From: Clostridium sp. CAG:967
GTDB lineage: Bacteria; Cyanobacteriota; Vampirovibrionia; Gastranaerophilales; Gastranaerophilaceae
Direction: 5' to 3'
Assembly: GCA_000433095.1 (NCBI GenBank)
Contig: HF991456.1
Span: forward strand, 3,832-24,002
DNA: 20,171 nt
Position numbers and translations under genes: made by a program. Below the pieces are notes generated by a model. It was not told the DNA's origin, searched no databases, and worked only from the letters and a program-made list of their open reading frames with translations. Of this stretch, positions 1 through 7,428 are shown one piece after another; position 1 is the stretch's first letter; each line of letters starts with the position of its first letter.

Positions 1-1
1 T

Positions 2-40
2 GTAAAAGCAGGAATGATTAAATATCAGGATGAAGAATAG
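2..40 (+). CDS. 3' end of an upstream gene (partial)
   Basis: Reading from base 2, an open frame gives 12 residues (VKAGMIKYQDEE) and stops at TAG 38-40, six bases before the terminator stem. The other plus frames stop within the first 21 bases. Too little is visible to name a product. The placement just before a terminator and the lysine/glutamate-rich, AT-rich codons make it a plausible gene end, but this is inference. Confidence 0.4.
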   Translation, partial: VKAGMIKYQDEE

Positions 41-45
41 CAGAT

Positions 46-73
46 AAAAAGCGGTCTTTGTGACCGCTTTTTT
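46..73 (+). terminator. Rho-independent terminator
   Basis: An 11-bp perfect stem (AAAAAGCGGTC, 46-56, with GACCGCTTTTT, 62-72) encloses a 5-nt loop and runs into T68-T73 and a further T-rich stretch. It should end the gene stopping at 40. The A-run on its left side means it could also work for the minus-strand prepilin gene ending at 157. Confidence 0.9.
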
Positions 74-156
74 ATTTTTTAACAAGCACTCCAGCTCCTG
101 AAACAAGTTTTGGGTGACAAGTTTAGACATTTTTTCGGGATATTTTATATAAATCC

Positions 157-834
157 CTAATATGTCATTTCCCAGTTGTCATTTAAAATTTTACCAAAGC
201 ATCCCCACCATGTTGTTCCGGAAGATATTTTACAATAAGAATTAAAATTTGCTTCTCTTGTTTCTGTAGAGCAAGGTGCTTCAGTACAGTCATCATCTAA
301 TAAACCGTTATTATATAATCTTAAAGCAAAAATATCCCGACCTACAATATTTGGTCCCTTAGCTCCATTAACATCAATGTGAATTTGTGTGCTTTTTAAA
401 CTATCAGGTATAATATTAACAGATACTCCGTTTGCAAGCACATAAGCTCTTGTATCTCTATTAACGTCTGCCATAACATTAATTGAACTGCCATCTGATT
501 TTTTGTATTCTGTACTAAAACAATCTGTCCAATTTTTTCCGCAAGCTTTTACAATCTTAAAATAGTTATTCATAAAATCGTCAAAAGCATTAATATCAGT
601 AAGTCCTGCTTCATTCAAATTTATTGCATTATTATCTGTCAAATATTGTACACTGGCTTGAGACAATTCATTATATGCTTTGTGTAATTGAACAACATAA
701 GTTTTTCTCTGGTGATTTTGCATTAGCGAAGGCACAGTCATTGCAGAGACCACTCCAATAATCCCGAGTGTGACCAGAACCTCTGCTAATGTAAATGCAC
801 AACGATGATTGTTTCTGCTTGAGTAAATATTCAT
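157..834 (-). CDS. Prepilin-like protein with type IV N-terminal methylation motif
   Basis: 225 aa. Residues 1-12 form a short polar leader, then the class III signal AFTLAEVLVTLGIIGVVSAM (13-32) gives the hydrophobic pilin helix, with the conserved Glu at mature position 5 (E18). The residue before the cleavage point is Ala13, not the usual Gly. The rest is a globular domain with six cysteines (in KACGK, TDCF, DDDC, EAPC, SYCK and WGCF) that could pair as disulphides. By family this is a type IV pilin or pseudopilin subunit, processed by prepilin peptidase in the inner membrane and assembled into a surface fibre. No pilus assembly genes are adjacent, so its machine is unknown. The start is firm: AGGAG lies 6 nt before the ATG. 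It is divergent from the XRE gene at 944 across a palindrome, so it is probably regulated by it. Confidence 0.85.
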   Translation of the reverse strand: MNIYSSRNNHRCAFTLAEVLVTLGIIGVVSAMTVPSLMQNHQRKTYVVQLHKAYNELSQASVQYLTDNNAINLNEAGLTDINAFDDFMNNYFKIVKACGKNWTDCFSTEYKKSDGSSINVMADVNRDTRAYVLANGVSVNIIPDSLKSTQIHIDVNGAKGPNIVGRDIFALRLYNNGLLDDDCTEAPCSTETREANFNSYCKISSGTTWWGCFGKILNDNWEMTY

Positions 835-868
835 ATCATACTCCTAAAAATAAGTAATATGTTTAATT

Positions 869-892
869 TAATACTGAATATATTCAGTATTA
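869..892. promoter_or_regulatory. 24-bp perfect palindrome, likely operator
   Basis: The 24 bases are their own reverse complement, centred between 880 and 881; the core is ATACTGAATATATTCAGTAT (871-890). The half-site ATACTGA occurs at 871-877, inverted at 884-890, and again directly at 892-898, 21 bp (two helical turns) from the first. On the minus strand a perfect TATAAT (889-894) overlaps its right edge, so a bound protein would cover the prepilin promoter. The binding protein is inferred to be the adjacent XRE regulator. Confidence 0.65.
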
Positions 893-943
893 TACTGATT
901 ATAACATATATAATAACAAAAATCAACATACTAAAATTAAATA

Positions 944-1159
944 ATGGATATGTCTTATTATAATAGTGAACTTGCCAAAAATATGCGTGTAGAACGTGCA
1001 AGATTAAACATTTCCCAGTTAAAGCTTGCAGAAATGGCAGATGTTTCATTAGATACCATAAATATGATTGAACGGGGTGTTGGTAATCCAAGATTATGCA
1101 CAATAATAGCAATTGCAAAAGCTTTAAATGTAGATTTGAATACGCTTTTGCAATTGTAA
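944..1159 (+). CDS. Small XRE-family (Cro/CI-like) regulator
   Basis: 71 aa, almost entirely one helix-turn-helix domain (about residues 10-68). It has the typical pattern: R-x-x-R-x-x-x-N-I-S-Q-x-x-L-A (first HTH helix), then DVSLDTINMIERG (recognition helix), NPRL and a last helix ending in LNVDLNTLL. No effector domain follows, so it is a bare DNA-binding dimer like SinR or the phage Cro types. No Shine-Dalgarno precedes the ATG. A TAAAAT at 932-937 sits 6 nt before it and a TATAAT at 909-914 lies further up, so initiation is either leaderless or with a very short leader. The palindrome at 869-892 lies between it and the divergent prepilin gene, suggesting it controls that gene and itself. 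It converges on metG with a 23-nt gap. Confidence 0.85.
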   Translation: MDMSYYNSELAKNMRVERARLNISQLKLAEMADVSLDTINMIERGVGNPRLCTIIAIAKALNVDLNTLLQL

Positions 1160-1182
1160 AATAAATATTTAATTTTAATTAA

Positions 1183-2742
1183 TTATTTTTTAGATGTTTT
1201 ATCTGCAAGCTCGCTGTCTACACGAAGGAATACAGGCTTGATTTCATCTTTTGATATAAGCTTGCCTGTTTTGATGTTATCACAGGTTAAATCGTCTAAT
1301 TTTGTGCTTAAATCAAATGATAATTGTCTTGCCATTTCACGTGCAATATTCGGGCAGTAAGGATAGATTAATGCTGAAATTATACACATAATTTCAAGCA
1401 CATTAACAAGAACCTGACCGCATTCTGTCATTTTTTCTTCTTTTGCAAGTGTCCAAGGCGCATTATCCTGAACGTATTTATTTACGGTGTCGACAAGAGA
1501 AATAATTTCCTGTGCTGCTTCTGCGATTTCATAATTGTCAAAATGATTTTTAACAATTTGGACTGTTCCGAGTGCTTTTTTTGTTAAAGGATTTTCGTCC
1601 TTAAATTCAGGCTTAACCTCGCCGTCAAAATATTTTACAATCATTGAAAGCGTTCTGTTTAAAAGGTTGCCCATGCTGTTTGCAAGGTGTGCGTTAACTT
1701 TTTCTTTAAAATCATCATCGGAATAATTTCCGTCACGTCCGCAAGGAGCGGATGAAGCCATATAGTATCTGAAAGCATCAGGATATTCAAGTTCAAAAGC
1801 TTCAAGGACTGATGTCGGTGAAATTACGTTTCCTAATGATTTAGACATTTTTGACTCGTCAATTGTAATCCAGCCGTGTGCAAGAATTTGTTTTGGCAAA
1901 GGTAAATCCAAAGCCATTAAAAAAGCAGGCCAATATATGCTGTGGAATTTAAGAATATCTTTACCGATAACCTGAACATTTGCAGGCCAGTATTTTTTGA
2001 AGGTTTCTGACGGGTTTTCCGTATCATAACCTAAAGCGGTGATATAGTTTGAAAGCGCATCAATCCATACATAAATTGACTGTTCGCTATCTCCAAGAAC
2101 ATCAATACCCCATTGAACATTTGATTTTGCACGGGATACGGATATGTCTTGAATATCTTCCAGCTGGTTCAAAACTTCGTTTGCTCTGAATTCGGGAACG
2201 ATAAATCCCGGATTTTCTTTTATATGTTTGATTATTGCATCTTTGTATTTTGTAAGTTTAAAGAAGTAATTTTCTTCGCTTACAACTTCAGGTTTTTTAA
2301 GGTGGTCAGGACAAAGACCGTCTTCTGTCAAATCTTTGGGATTTAGGAAGCATTCACAGCCCTGACAGTATAAACCTTCGTAAGAATGTTTGTAAATATC
2401 GCCCTGTTTCAATAACTTATCAAATATTTTCTGAACGATTTTTTCATGCTCTTGGTCGGTTGTTCTGATGAATTTTGTGTAATCTACATCAAGAGCTTTC
2501 CAGGCATCTTTGAATTTTTGAGCATTTTCATCGCACAATTCTTTTGGTGTAATACCTTTTTCTGCTGCTGTTTTCTGAATTTTAATTCCGTGTTCATCTG
2601 TTCCTGTAAGGAAGAACACATCATCGCAGCGTTGTGAAAAATGTCTTGCAATAATATCAGTTAATATTTTTTCGTAAGCGTGCCCTATGTGAGGTGCTCC
2701 GTTTACGTAGTCAATTGCTGTTGTTAAATAAAATTTGTCCAT
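1183..2742 (-). CDS. metG: Methionyl-tRNA synthetase
   Basis: 519 aa cytoplasmic class I aminoacyl-tRNA synthetase that charges tRNA-Met with methionine. Visible signatures are HIGH (residues 18-21, in PHIGHAYEK), a zinc knuckle CQGC/CPDH (C126, C129, C144, H147), the WIDALSNYITALG segment and KMSKS (298-302, in ESKMSKSLGN), followed by the helical anticodon-binding domain. Only one zinc knuckle is present, and the C-terminal tRNA-binding/dimerisation domain of longer MetG proteins is absent, so it is the short form. The start has AAGGAA about 8 nt upstream. It lies 40 nt downstream of the membrane glycosyltransferase-like gene on the same strand and is probably co-transcribed, although the two functions are unrelated. 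Confidence 0.97.
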   Translation of the reverse strand: MDKFYLTTAIDYVNGAPHIGHAYEKILTDIIARHFSQRCDDVFFLTGTDEHGIKIQKTAAEKGITPKELCDENAQKFKDAWKALDVDYTKFIRTTDQEHEKIVQKIFDKLLKQGDIYKHSYEGLYCQGCECFLNPKDLTEDGLCPDHLKKPEVVSEENYFFKLTKYKDAIIKHIKENPGFIVPEFRANEVLNQLEDIQDISVSRAKSNVQWGIDVLGDSEQSIYVWIDALSNYITALGYDTENPSETFKKYWPANVQVIGKDILKFHSIYWPAFLMALDLPLPKQILAHGWITIDESKMSKSLGNVISPTSVLEAFELEYPDAFRYYMASSAPCGRDGNYSDDDFKEKVNAHLANSMGNLLNRTLSMIVKYFDGEVKPEFKDENPLTKKALGTVQIVKNHFDNYEIAEAAQEIISLVDTVNKYVQDNAPWTLAKEEKMTECGQVLVNVLEIMCIISALIYPYCPNIAREMARQLSFDLSTKLDDLTCDNIKTGKLISKDEIKPVFLRVDSELADKTSKK

Positions 2743-2782
2743 TCGTTTATTTCCTTTATTCTTAAATAAATTTTACCATAAA

Positions 2783-4393
2783 CTATTTTCTTTTAAATAT
2801 TATGTATCTGAAACCGCTGTCAATAATGTTTTGAAGATAGTAGTTTTCCTTTACAAAGGCACAGAAATCAAGTGCGTAATCCTGACATATATAATTAAAA
2901 TAGTAGTCTTTCATATGCAGGTTATTAAATATAATAAATTCAGGTTTTTCACTCCTGTAGTGCTCTATAATTTTATCTTCTCCCAAGCTTTCCGTATATA
3001 AAGGCAAAAGCGAGTTATAAAAATCATCAGCTTTTCTGTCTGTGAGAAAGTTTATCGTCATTCCTTCCGGAAAAATCACTGCTCTGTCGTTTTTATCAGA
3101 GTTTTTGCTGAGATAATTAATAAGTTGGATTGAGCTGTCTGCAAAACTTTTATTTGTATAAATTGTACCTTTTGCCGTTGTAATTTTATTATTGTCAAAA
3201 GCAAGAGCGTTTATATTTATAATCAAAAAAATTATACTTATAACAAGAAGATAAATTCCGGCTGTTTTTTCGAGTTTTTGCGGAATTTGTCTGAACAAGA
3301 CTGCAAAAAAAGCGATTAGCGCAATCGAAACATAATAGCTTCCGTAACTTTGAATTATCAGTATCCAGAAGACTTTTGCGCATACTGCAACAGCTGATAA
3401 AGTCAGAATTATAAGGTTAGAATTTAGTTTCTTGTAACTTGCAATTGCAAAAACGGTTAGCAGAACAGGCAAAAATCCGAAAACGACTTTAATGTTTTCG
3501 GTAACAAACCATATCATAGCAAGATACCCTATGATTGAAAAACTTACAGATGCAGTTTTATTTTTGTCATATAAGTATGCACCCAAAAGTATTCCTGCAA
3601 AAGGTATTGCGGTTTTTAAGAAAAATATTAAAAGTGTTGGAATTACTTTGGGATGAAAATAAATTCCGCTGTTCTGATAAAAGTATGTTAAAGTCTTGCT
3701 CTTAGCCATAGCAGCAGTTATCGCAAGTGAATGCATTAAATCATTTATCCCGAGTCCCTGAACAAAAAGAACTCCAAAACTGAAAAACGGTGCAATTGCA
3801 AAACTTAAAAGAGCTTTTAAATCTTTTGATTTAATTACAAAAAATAAAACAACAAGAGCATATAAAATAAAATCATATTTGCATGTTATAGAAACTCCTG
3901 CAAGAAATGCGCTCATTTTAAGATTTTTCTTATCAAGCAGGAAATAAAGTGAGAACAAAAATGATACTAAACCGTATAAAACAGCCCACGAGTACGGAAA
4001 GTGAAAATTAAAAATGCAGGTTGCTGCAACACCGACTGCAATAGTGAAAAATCCTATGCAGAAACTTAAAAATTCAGAAAGAAATTTTTGTGCGATTAAA
4101 TAAATTCCGCTTACTGTTAAAATCGAACAGACAGCCCCTGCACCGTATAGTGTTGAAAGCTTTGCGCCAAATATTTTATACAGTAATGCATTAATCTGAT
4201 ATGAAAGAGGCCCGTAAATGTTAAAAAGGTCTTTATATAAAATTTTTCCTTCAAGAATTCTTTCGGGATAATAAACTTCCCTTCCGAAATCAATTAAAAT
4301 ACCTGCATAATGTCCCGTAAAAAATACTAACCCTGCTAAACATAAAATCCATAACAAAATAAGATATTTATAATCTTTTAAAACCTTTTCCAT
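2783..4393 (-). CDS. Multi-pass membrane protein, probable GT-C glycosyltransferase
   Basis: 536 aa from the ATG at 4393, with roughly ten or more hydrophobic helices and a C-terminal hydrophilic domain of about 120 residues. The first loop after helix 1 reads DFGREVYYPERILEGK then LYKDLFNIYGPLSY; an acidic first loop followed by a (Y)GP motif is typical of GT-C enzymes of the ArnT/PMT type, which move sugars from polyprenyl phosphate onto lipid, protein or glycan on the outer face of the inner membrane. The acceptor cannot be told. A longer frame with a TTG start at 4441 exists, but TTGCTT-17-TAAATT stands 7 nt before the ATG at 4393, so that upstream codon lies at or before the promoter. 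There is no Shine-Dalgarno. metG follows 40 nt downstream. Confidence 0.7.
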   Translation of the reverse strand: MEKVLKDYKYLILLWILCLAGLVFFTGHYAGILIDFGREVYYPERILEGKILYKDLFNIYGPLSYQINALLYKIFGAKLSTLYGAGAVCSILTVSGIYLIAQKFLSEFLSFCIGFFTIAVGVAATCIFNFHFPYSWAVLYGLVSFLFSLYFLLDKKNLKMSAFLAGVSITCKYDFILYALVVLFFVIKSKDLKALLSFAIAPFFSFGVLFVQGLGINDLMHSLAITAAMAKSKTLTYFYQNSGIYFHPKVIPTLLIFFLKTAIPFAGILLGAYLYDKNKTASVSFSIIGYLAMIWFVTENIKVVFGFLPVLLTVFAIASYKKLNSNLIILTLSAVAVCAKVFWILIIQSYGSYYVSIALIAFFAVLFRQIPQKLEKTAGIYLLVISIIFLIININALAFDNNKITTAKGTIYTNKSFADSSIQLINYLSKNSDKNDRAVIFPEGMTINFLTDRKADDFYNSLLPLYTESLGEDKIIEHYRSEKPEFIIFNNLHMKDYYFNYICQDYALDFCAFVKENYYLQNIIDSGFRYIIFKRK

Positions 4394-4400
4394 ATTACAA

Positions 4401-4429
4401 AATTTAACAAATAAATAAGTAAAAAGCAA
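4401..4429 (-). promoter_or_regulatory. Promoter of the GT-C gene, leaderless type
   Basis: On the minus strand TTGCTT (4424-4429), a 17-nt spacer and TAAATT (4401-4406) are followed by 7 nt and then the ATG (4391-4393). The expected transcription start coincides with the start codon. Confidence 0.6.
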
Positions 4430-4485
4430 TTTTTGCCCCAAAAATAACTTTATTAAATTGTAAGGTAAAAAATGCAGGTTATTTT

Positions 4486-4902
4486 ATGTCTTCAAACTGG
4501 GCAAACAATTTAGATATGCTGGCACAAAACGGTGTGCTTGATTATGATGCACCTGCATTTGTTATGGGGCAGAAACCGAGATATGTCGGAGCTCCTGCAA
4601 TGCCTCCTTCACCTTTTGAAGGTCCGGTTCCGAATGCTCCAAACCTAAATCAGCCTCAGAGTGATGAATTCAATCCTGAAAAAAAAGATGATAATTTTGT
4701 AAAAAATCCGGCATGGAAAAAATGTGCATTTACTTTTCTGGCATTAGGTGCACTGGTTTTAGGCGGCTGGAAATTTAAATCCAAATTAATGCCTTCAATA
4801 AAATCAGGCTGGACAAAATTAACAGGCAAATTAAAATTAAACAGCATAAAACAATTCTTTAAAGACGGCTGGAATAAATTATTTAAGAAGAAAACCTCTT
4901 AA
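4486..4902 (+). CDS. Unrecognised single-helix membrane protein
   Basis: 138 aa with no family I recognise. Residues 1-30 are polar, 31-57 are proline-rich (APAMPPSPFEGPVPNAP), 58-79 are charged, 80-96 form one hydrophobic helix (CAFTFLALGALVLGGW), and 97-138 are strongly basic with a repeated GW-(T/N)-KL motif (GWTKL at 108-112, GWNKL at 128-132). It has no N-terminal signal peptide. The Lys-rich tail after the helix predicts a cytoplasmic C-terminus by the positive-inside rule, although the N-terminal part looks disordered enough to be on either side. The start ATG has only a weak Shine-Dalgarno (CAGGTT). It is divergent from the GT-C gene and convergent with aroC, with a 12-nt gap. Confidence 0.6.
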   Translation: MSSNWANNLDMLAQNGVLDYDAPAFVMGQKPRYVGAPAMPPSPFEGPVPNAPNLNQPQSDEFNPEKKDDNFVKNPAWKKCAFTFLALGALVLGGWKFKSKLMPSIKSGWTKLTGKLKLNSIKQFFKDGWNKLFKKKTS

Positions 4903-4914
4903 TTTATCCGCTGA

Positions 4915-5970
4915 TTAAAATCTTGCTTTTATTTCTTTTAAACTGTCGCCGCCGTACTTATTCAAAAATTCGTCTGCTAAAACGCAGGCAATACGAGCTT
5001 CCGCAACAACCGCACAGGCTTCAACCGCACAGGTGTCTGAACGTTCGAAATGTGCTTCGGTTTCTTCCATTGTCACGGCATCAACAGTATTCAAAGGTTT
5101 TCTTAATGTCGGAATTGGTTTCATAACAGCCGTAACTACAAGGTTTTCACCGTTTGTCATTCCGCCTTCTACTCCGCCTGCGTTGTTGGTTTTTCTGTAA
5201 ATCTTGCCGTCTTTAGCATACATTTCGTCGTGAAATTCGCTGCCTTTCATTTTGTAAGCGTGGTGATTGCCTACGGCAACCGATTTTACGGCAGGAATAC
5301 TCATTACTGCCTGCGCAATTTTTCCGTCGATTTTTCTATCCCATTGTACAAATGAACCGAGTCCGACAGGAAGGTTTTCATATATTACTTCAATTTTTCC
5401 GCCTACAGTATCTCCTGCTTCTTTAGCCTGGTCTATTTCTTGTTTAAATTCTTCTTCCGTTCTGCCGTTTCCTATTCTCAGGATATTTGAGTGTCCTTTA
5501 ATATCAAATTCCTTAAGAATTTGTTTTGCAACAGCACCAACTGCAACTTCAATAGCAGTCTTTCTTGCGCTTGAACGTTCGAGAATATTTCTCAAATCTT
5601 CATGATTATACTTAATGCTGCCCGCATAGTCGGCATGTCCCGGTCTGTATGTAGTGAATGCTTTTTCATCTGTTATGTCTTTGGGATTTGCACTCATAAT
5701 TTTTTCCCAGTTTTCGAAATCTTTGTTTTGGATAACAAGGGTAATCGGTGAGCCCAAAGTTTTTCCGAAACGGATACCTGATGTAATTTCAACGGTATCG
5801 GTTTCTATTTTCATTCTTCCGCCCCGTCCGTATCCGCCCTGACGTCGTTTTAATTCATTATTGATAAAGTCAGGGTCTATCTCAAACCCTGACGGAATTC
5901 CATCTATAATTGCCGTTAAGCATTTTCCGTGGCTTTCGCCCGCTGTTAAAAATCTGAATTTATTTAGCAT
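4915..5970 (-). CDS. aroC: Chorismate synthase
   Basis: 351 aa. It performs the last shikimate-pathway step, converting 5-enolpyruvylshikimate-3-phosphate to chorismate with reduced FMN, in the cytosol, and feeds aromatic amino acid, folate and quinone synthesis. Signatures: GESHGKCLTAIIDGIPSG at 11-28 (active-site H14), RRQGGYGRGGRMKIE at 42-56, the TYRPGHADYAGSIKY block at 107-121 (H112), the following ERSSARKTA, and the FMN-site run NNAGGVEGGMTNG. Length is normal for the family. Its start codon lies inside the end of the upstream NTF2-like gene (11-bp overlap), which suggests translational coupling. No other aro genes are in the window. Confidence 0.97.
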   Translation of the reverse strand: MLNKFRFLTAGESHGKCLTAIIDGIPSGFEIDPDFINNELKRRQGGYGRGGRMKIETDTVEITSGIRFGKTLGSPITLVIQNKDFENWEKIMSANPKDITDEKAFTTYRPGHADYAGSIKYNHEDLRNILERSSARKTAIEVAVGAVAKQILKEFDIKGHSNILRIGNGRTEEEFKQEIDQAKEAGDTVGGKIEVIYENLPVGLGSFVQWDRKIDGKIAQAVMSIPAVKSVAVGNHHAYKMKGSEFHDEMYAKDGKIYRKTNNAGGVEGGMTNGENLVVTAVMKPIPTLRKPLNTVDAVTMEETEAHFERSDTCAVEACAVVAEARIACVLADEFLNKYGGDSLKEIKARF

Positions 5971-6436
5971 ATTTCAAAAATGTTTGTACCTTTGTCTGCA
6001 TCATTTCTTCTGTAATCATCCATTTACCGTTTACTTTTTTCACAACCATATATGTTTTAAGTTTGTAGTTTTCGCCGGACGGCTGTCTTAGGGAACTTAC
6101 TTTGTAAGCTCCGTTTCCTGCATTCGCAACGGTTATATTTGTGTAATTGTTTTTGTAGCCTCTTAGTTTTGCACCTGCCTGCCCGAGTTTCATTTGTTTA
6201 ATGTAAGTAGCAGTGTCTGTGTCAACGTTAACAAGCTGTCCGTCAGGTTTGATAACCTGTCTGATGATTTTAGCGTTAGGTGAATACATTGTAGCAACAG
6301 CAGGACTGTAAGAGTTTGCAGCAGCAACGTAGCTGTTAAAGAATTTTAAAGCTTCCTGTGCATCATCTGCAAAGGCTTTTAAACCTGCGCATAAAAACAG
6401 TCCGAATATCATTAATATAGATAATAGTTTTTTCAT
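5960..6436 (-). CDS. Exported NTF2/SnoaL-like small protein
   Basis: 158 aa. Residues 1-23 are a clear Sec signal peptide (MKK, hydrophobic core, cleavage near AFA-DD). The mature part starts with the helix DDAQEALKFFNSYVAAANS followed by VATMYSPNAKI and ends in strands reading YMVVKKVNGKWMITEEM. That pattern of helix, loop with buried residues and curved sheet ending in 'W.I' is typical of NTF2-like/DUF4440-type folds. No catalytic residues can be assigned, and it could be a periplasmic binding protein. Start: AGAAAGGAC lies upstream of the ATG. It overlaps aroC by 11 bp, an odd pairing of an exported protein with a shikimate enzyme. Confidence 0.7.
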   Translation of the reverse strand: MKKLLSILMIFGLFLCAGLKAFADDAQEALKFFNSYVAAANSYSPAVATMYSPNAKIIRQVIKPDGQLVNVDTDTATYIKQMKLGQAGAKLRGYKNNYTNITVANAGNGAYKVSSLRQPSGENYKLKTYMVVKKVNGKWMITEEMMQTKVQTFLKYAK

Positions 6437-6493
6437 TTTTTGTCCTTTCTGTCAATTTTTGTCAGAGGCTTCTATGTAATTTAGTTCATTTTA

Positions 6494-6522
6494 ATTTTAC
6501 CACAATGATTACAGTTTGTCAT
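6494..6522 (-). promoter_or_regulatory. Possible promoter of the NTF2-like/aroC pair
   Basis: On the minus strand ATGACA (6517-6522), a 17-nt spacer and TAAAAT (6494-6499) would give a leader of about 50 nt carrying the Shine-Dalgarno. Its -35 overlaps the xerD -35 (6516-6521) on the other strand. Confidence 0.4.
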
Positions 6523-6544
6523 TAATCGAAATATGTAGTATAAA
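6516..6544 (+). promoter_or_regulatory. Promoter of xerD, leaderless type
   Basis: TTGTCA (6516-6521), a 17-nt spacer and TATAAA (6539-6544), then 7 nt to the ATG at 6552. The predicted transcription start falls on the start codon. Confidence 0.6.
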
Positions 6545-6551
6545 AGAATGT

Positions 6552-7409
6552 ATGAATATGCAAATTTTGTCGGAGTATTTAGATTTTCTGGAAATAGAAA
6601 AGGGTCTTTCGCAAAACACGATTGATGCTTACAGGCGTGATTTGGGAGATTTTTTTGATTACTATTCGGAAGTTGAGATTGATAAAATTCAGCGCACACA
6701 GATAAATACTTATGTAAGAAATCTGCATGAAAAAGACTATTCACCTACAAGCGTAACCCGAAAAATAGCATCTTTACGGGGGTTTTTCAAATGGGTTTGT
6801 GCAAATGAGATTTCACCTACAGATCCTACCTTAACTCTTGAGCAGCCAAAGCTTGCGCAAAGACTGCCAAAGGTAATGACTTTGCAGGAAATAAACGACA
6901 TTTTAAACCAGGATTTGACAAAAATTCAGCGAGTAATGCTCGAACTTTTATACGGCTGCGGGCTGCGTGTATCGGAACTCGTTAACCTTAAAATTAATGA
7001 CTATGATTTAAAGGGTAAATTTCTCGAGTGCACAGGCAAGGGCTCGAAAGACAGAATTGTGCCTATGGGTAATAAAGCCTGTGAGGCAATAAAAGATTAC
7101 CTGTCAGAAAGAGATTTTTTAATCAGGAAATTCAATCTTAAATCCAAACAACTCTTGATTAATGATAAGGGAAAAAACGTTACCCGTCAGGAAGTTTATA
7201 CTTTTATTCACGAGCAGGGAAAAAAAATTCACAAGGCTATTTCTCCTCACACCCTCCGTCACAGCTTTGCAACACATTTACTTGAAAACGGCGCAGATTT
7301 AAGGGTTGTGCAGGAACTTCTCGGACACAGCGACGTTTCTACCACACAGCTTTATACGCATATCAGTAAAAAACGCTTGAAAGAAGTTTATTTTGCAATA
7401 AACGGCTGA
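6552..7409 (+). CDS. xerD: Tyrosine recombinase XerD
   Basis: 285 aa from the ATG at 6552. SAM-like N-terminal core-binding domain (residues about 3-85), then the catalytic domain with all six residues of the family: R139 (GLRVSEL), K163 (GKGSKDR), H233 and R236 (HTLRH), H259 (LLGHSDVSTTQLY) and nucleophile Y268. With XerC it resolves chromosome dimers at dif during division. The XerD assignment over XerC rests on the run LEQPKLAQRLPKV, close to the XerD linker, and on the other Xer protein in the window looking like XerC. A frame extends upstream to a TTG at 6516, but that TTG is the -35 box, so the shorter start is preferred. The stop is TGA. The bioD-like gene follows within 20 nt. Confidence 0.9.
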   Translation: MNMQILSEYLDFLEIEKGLSQNTIDAYRRDLGDFFDYYSEVEIDKIQRTQINTYVRNLHEKDYSPTSVTRKIASLRGFFKWVCANEISPTDPTLTLEQPKLAQRLPKVMTLQEINDILNQDLTKIQRVMLELLYGCGLRVSELVNLKINDYDLKGKFLECTGKGSKDRIVPMGNKACEAIKDYLSERDFLIRKFNLKSKQLLINDKGKNVTRQEVYTFIHEQGKKIHKAISPHTLRHSFATHLLENGADLRVVQELLGHSDVSTTQLYTHISKKRLKEVYFAING

Positions 7410-7422
7410 TTTATGATAAAAT
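7393..7422 (+). promoter_or_regulatory. Possible internal promoter of the bioD-like gene
   Basis: TTGCAA (7393-7398, inside the end of xerD), an 18-nt spacer and TAAAAT (7417-7422), 6 nt before the ATG at 7429. This would give a leaderless transcript. Confidence 0.4.
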
Positions 7423-7428
7423 ATGGAT

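Noticed and set aside
831..1118. 95-aa minus frame over the XRE gene
   Set aside because: Overlaps the HTH coding region and the palindrome and is a low-complexity Ile/Leu-rich shadow.
4394..4441. N-terminal extension of the GT-C protein from a TTG
   Set aside because: The added 16 residues fall on the -35/-10 promoter and have no ribosome site; the ATG at 4393 fits better.
5267..5605. 112-aa open frame on the plus strand
   Set aside because: Lies wholly antisense to aroC, whose conserved motifs explain the sequence.
6516..6551. N-terminal extension of XerD from a TTG
   Set aside because: That TTG is part of the TTGTCA -35 box, and the family usually starts a few residues before the LxxFLxxE segment, as the ATG at 6552 does.
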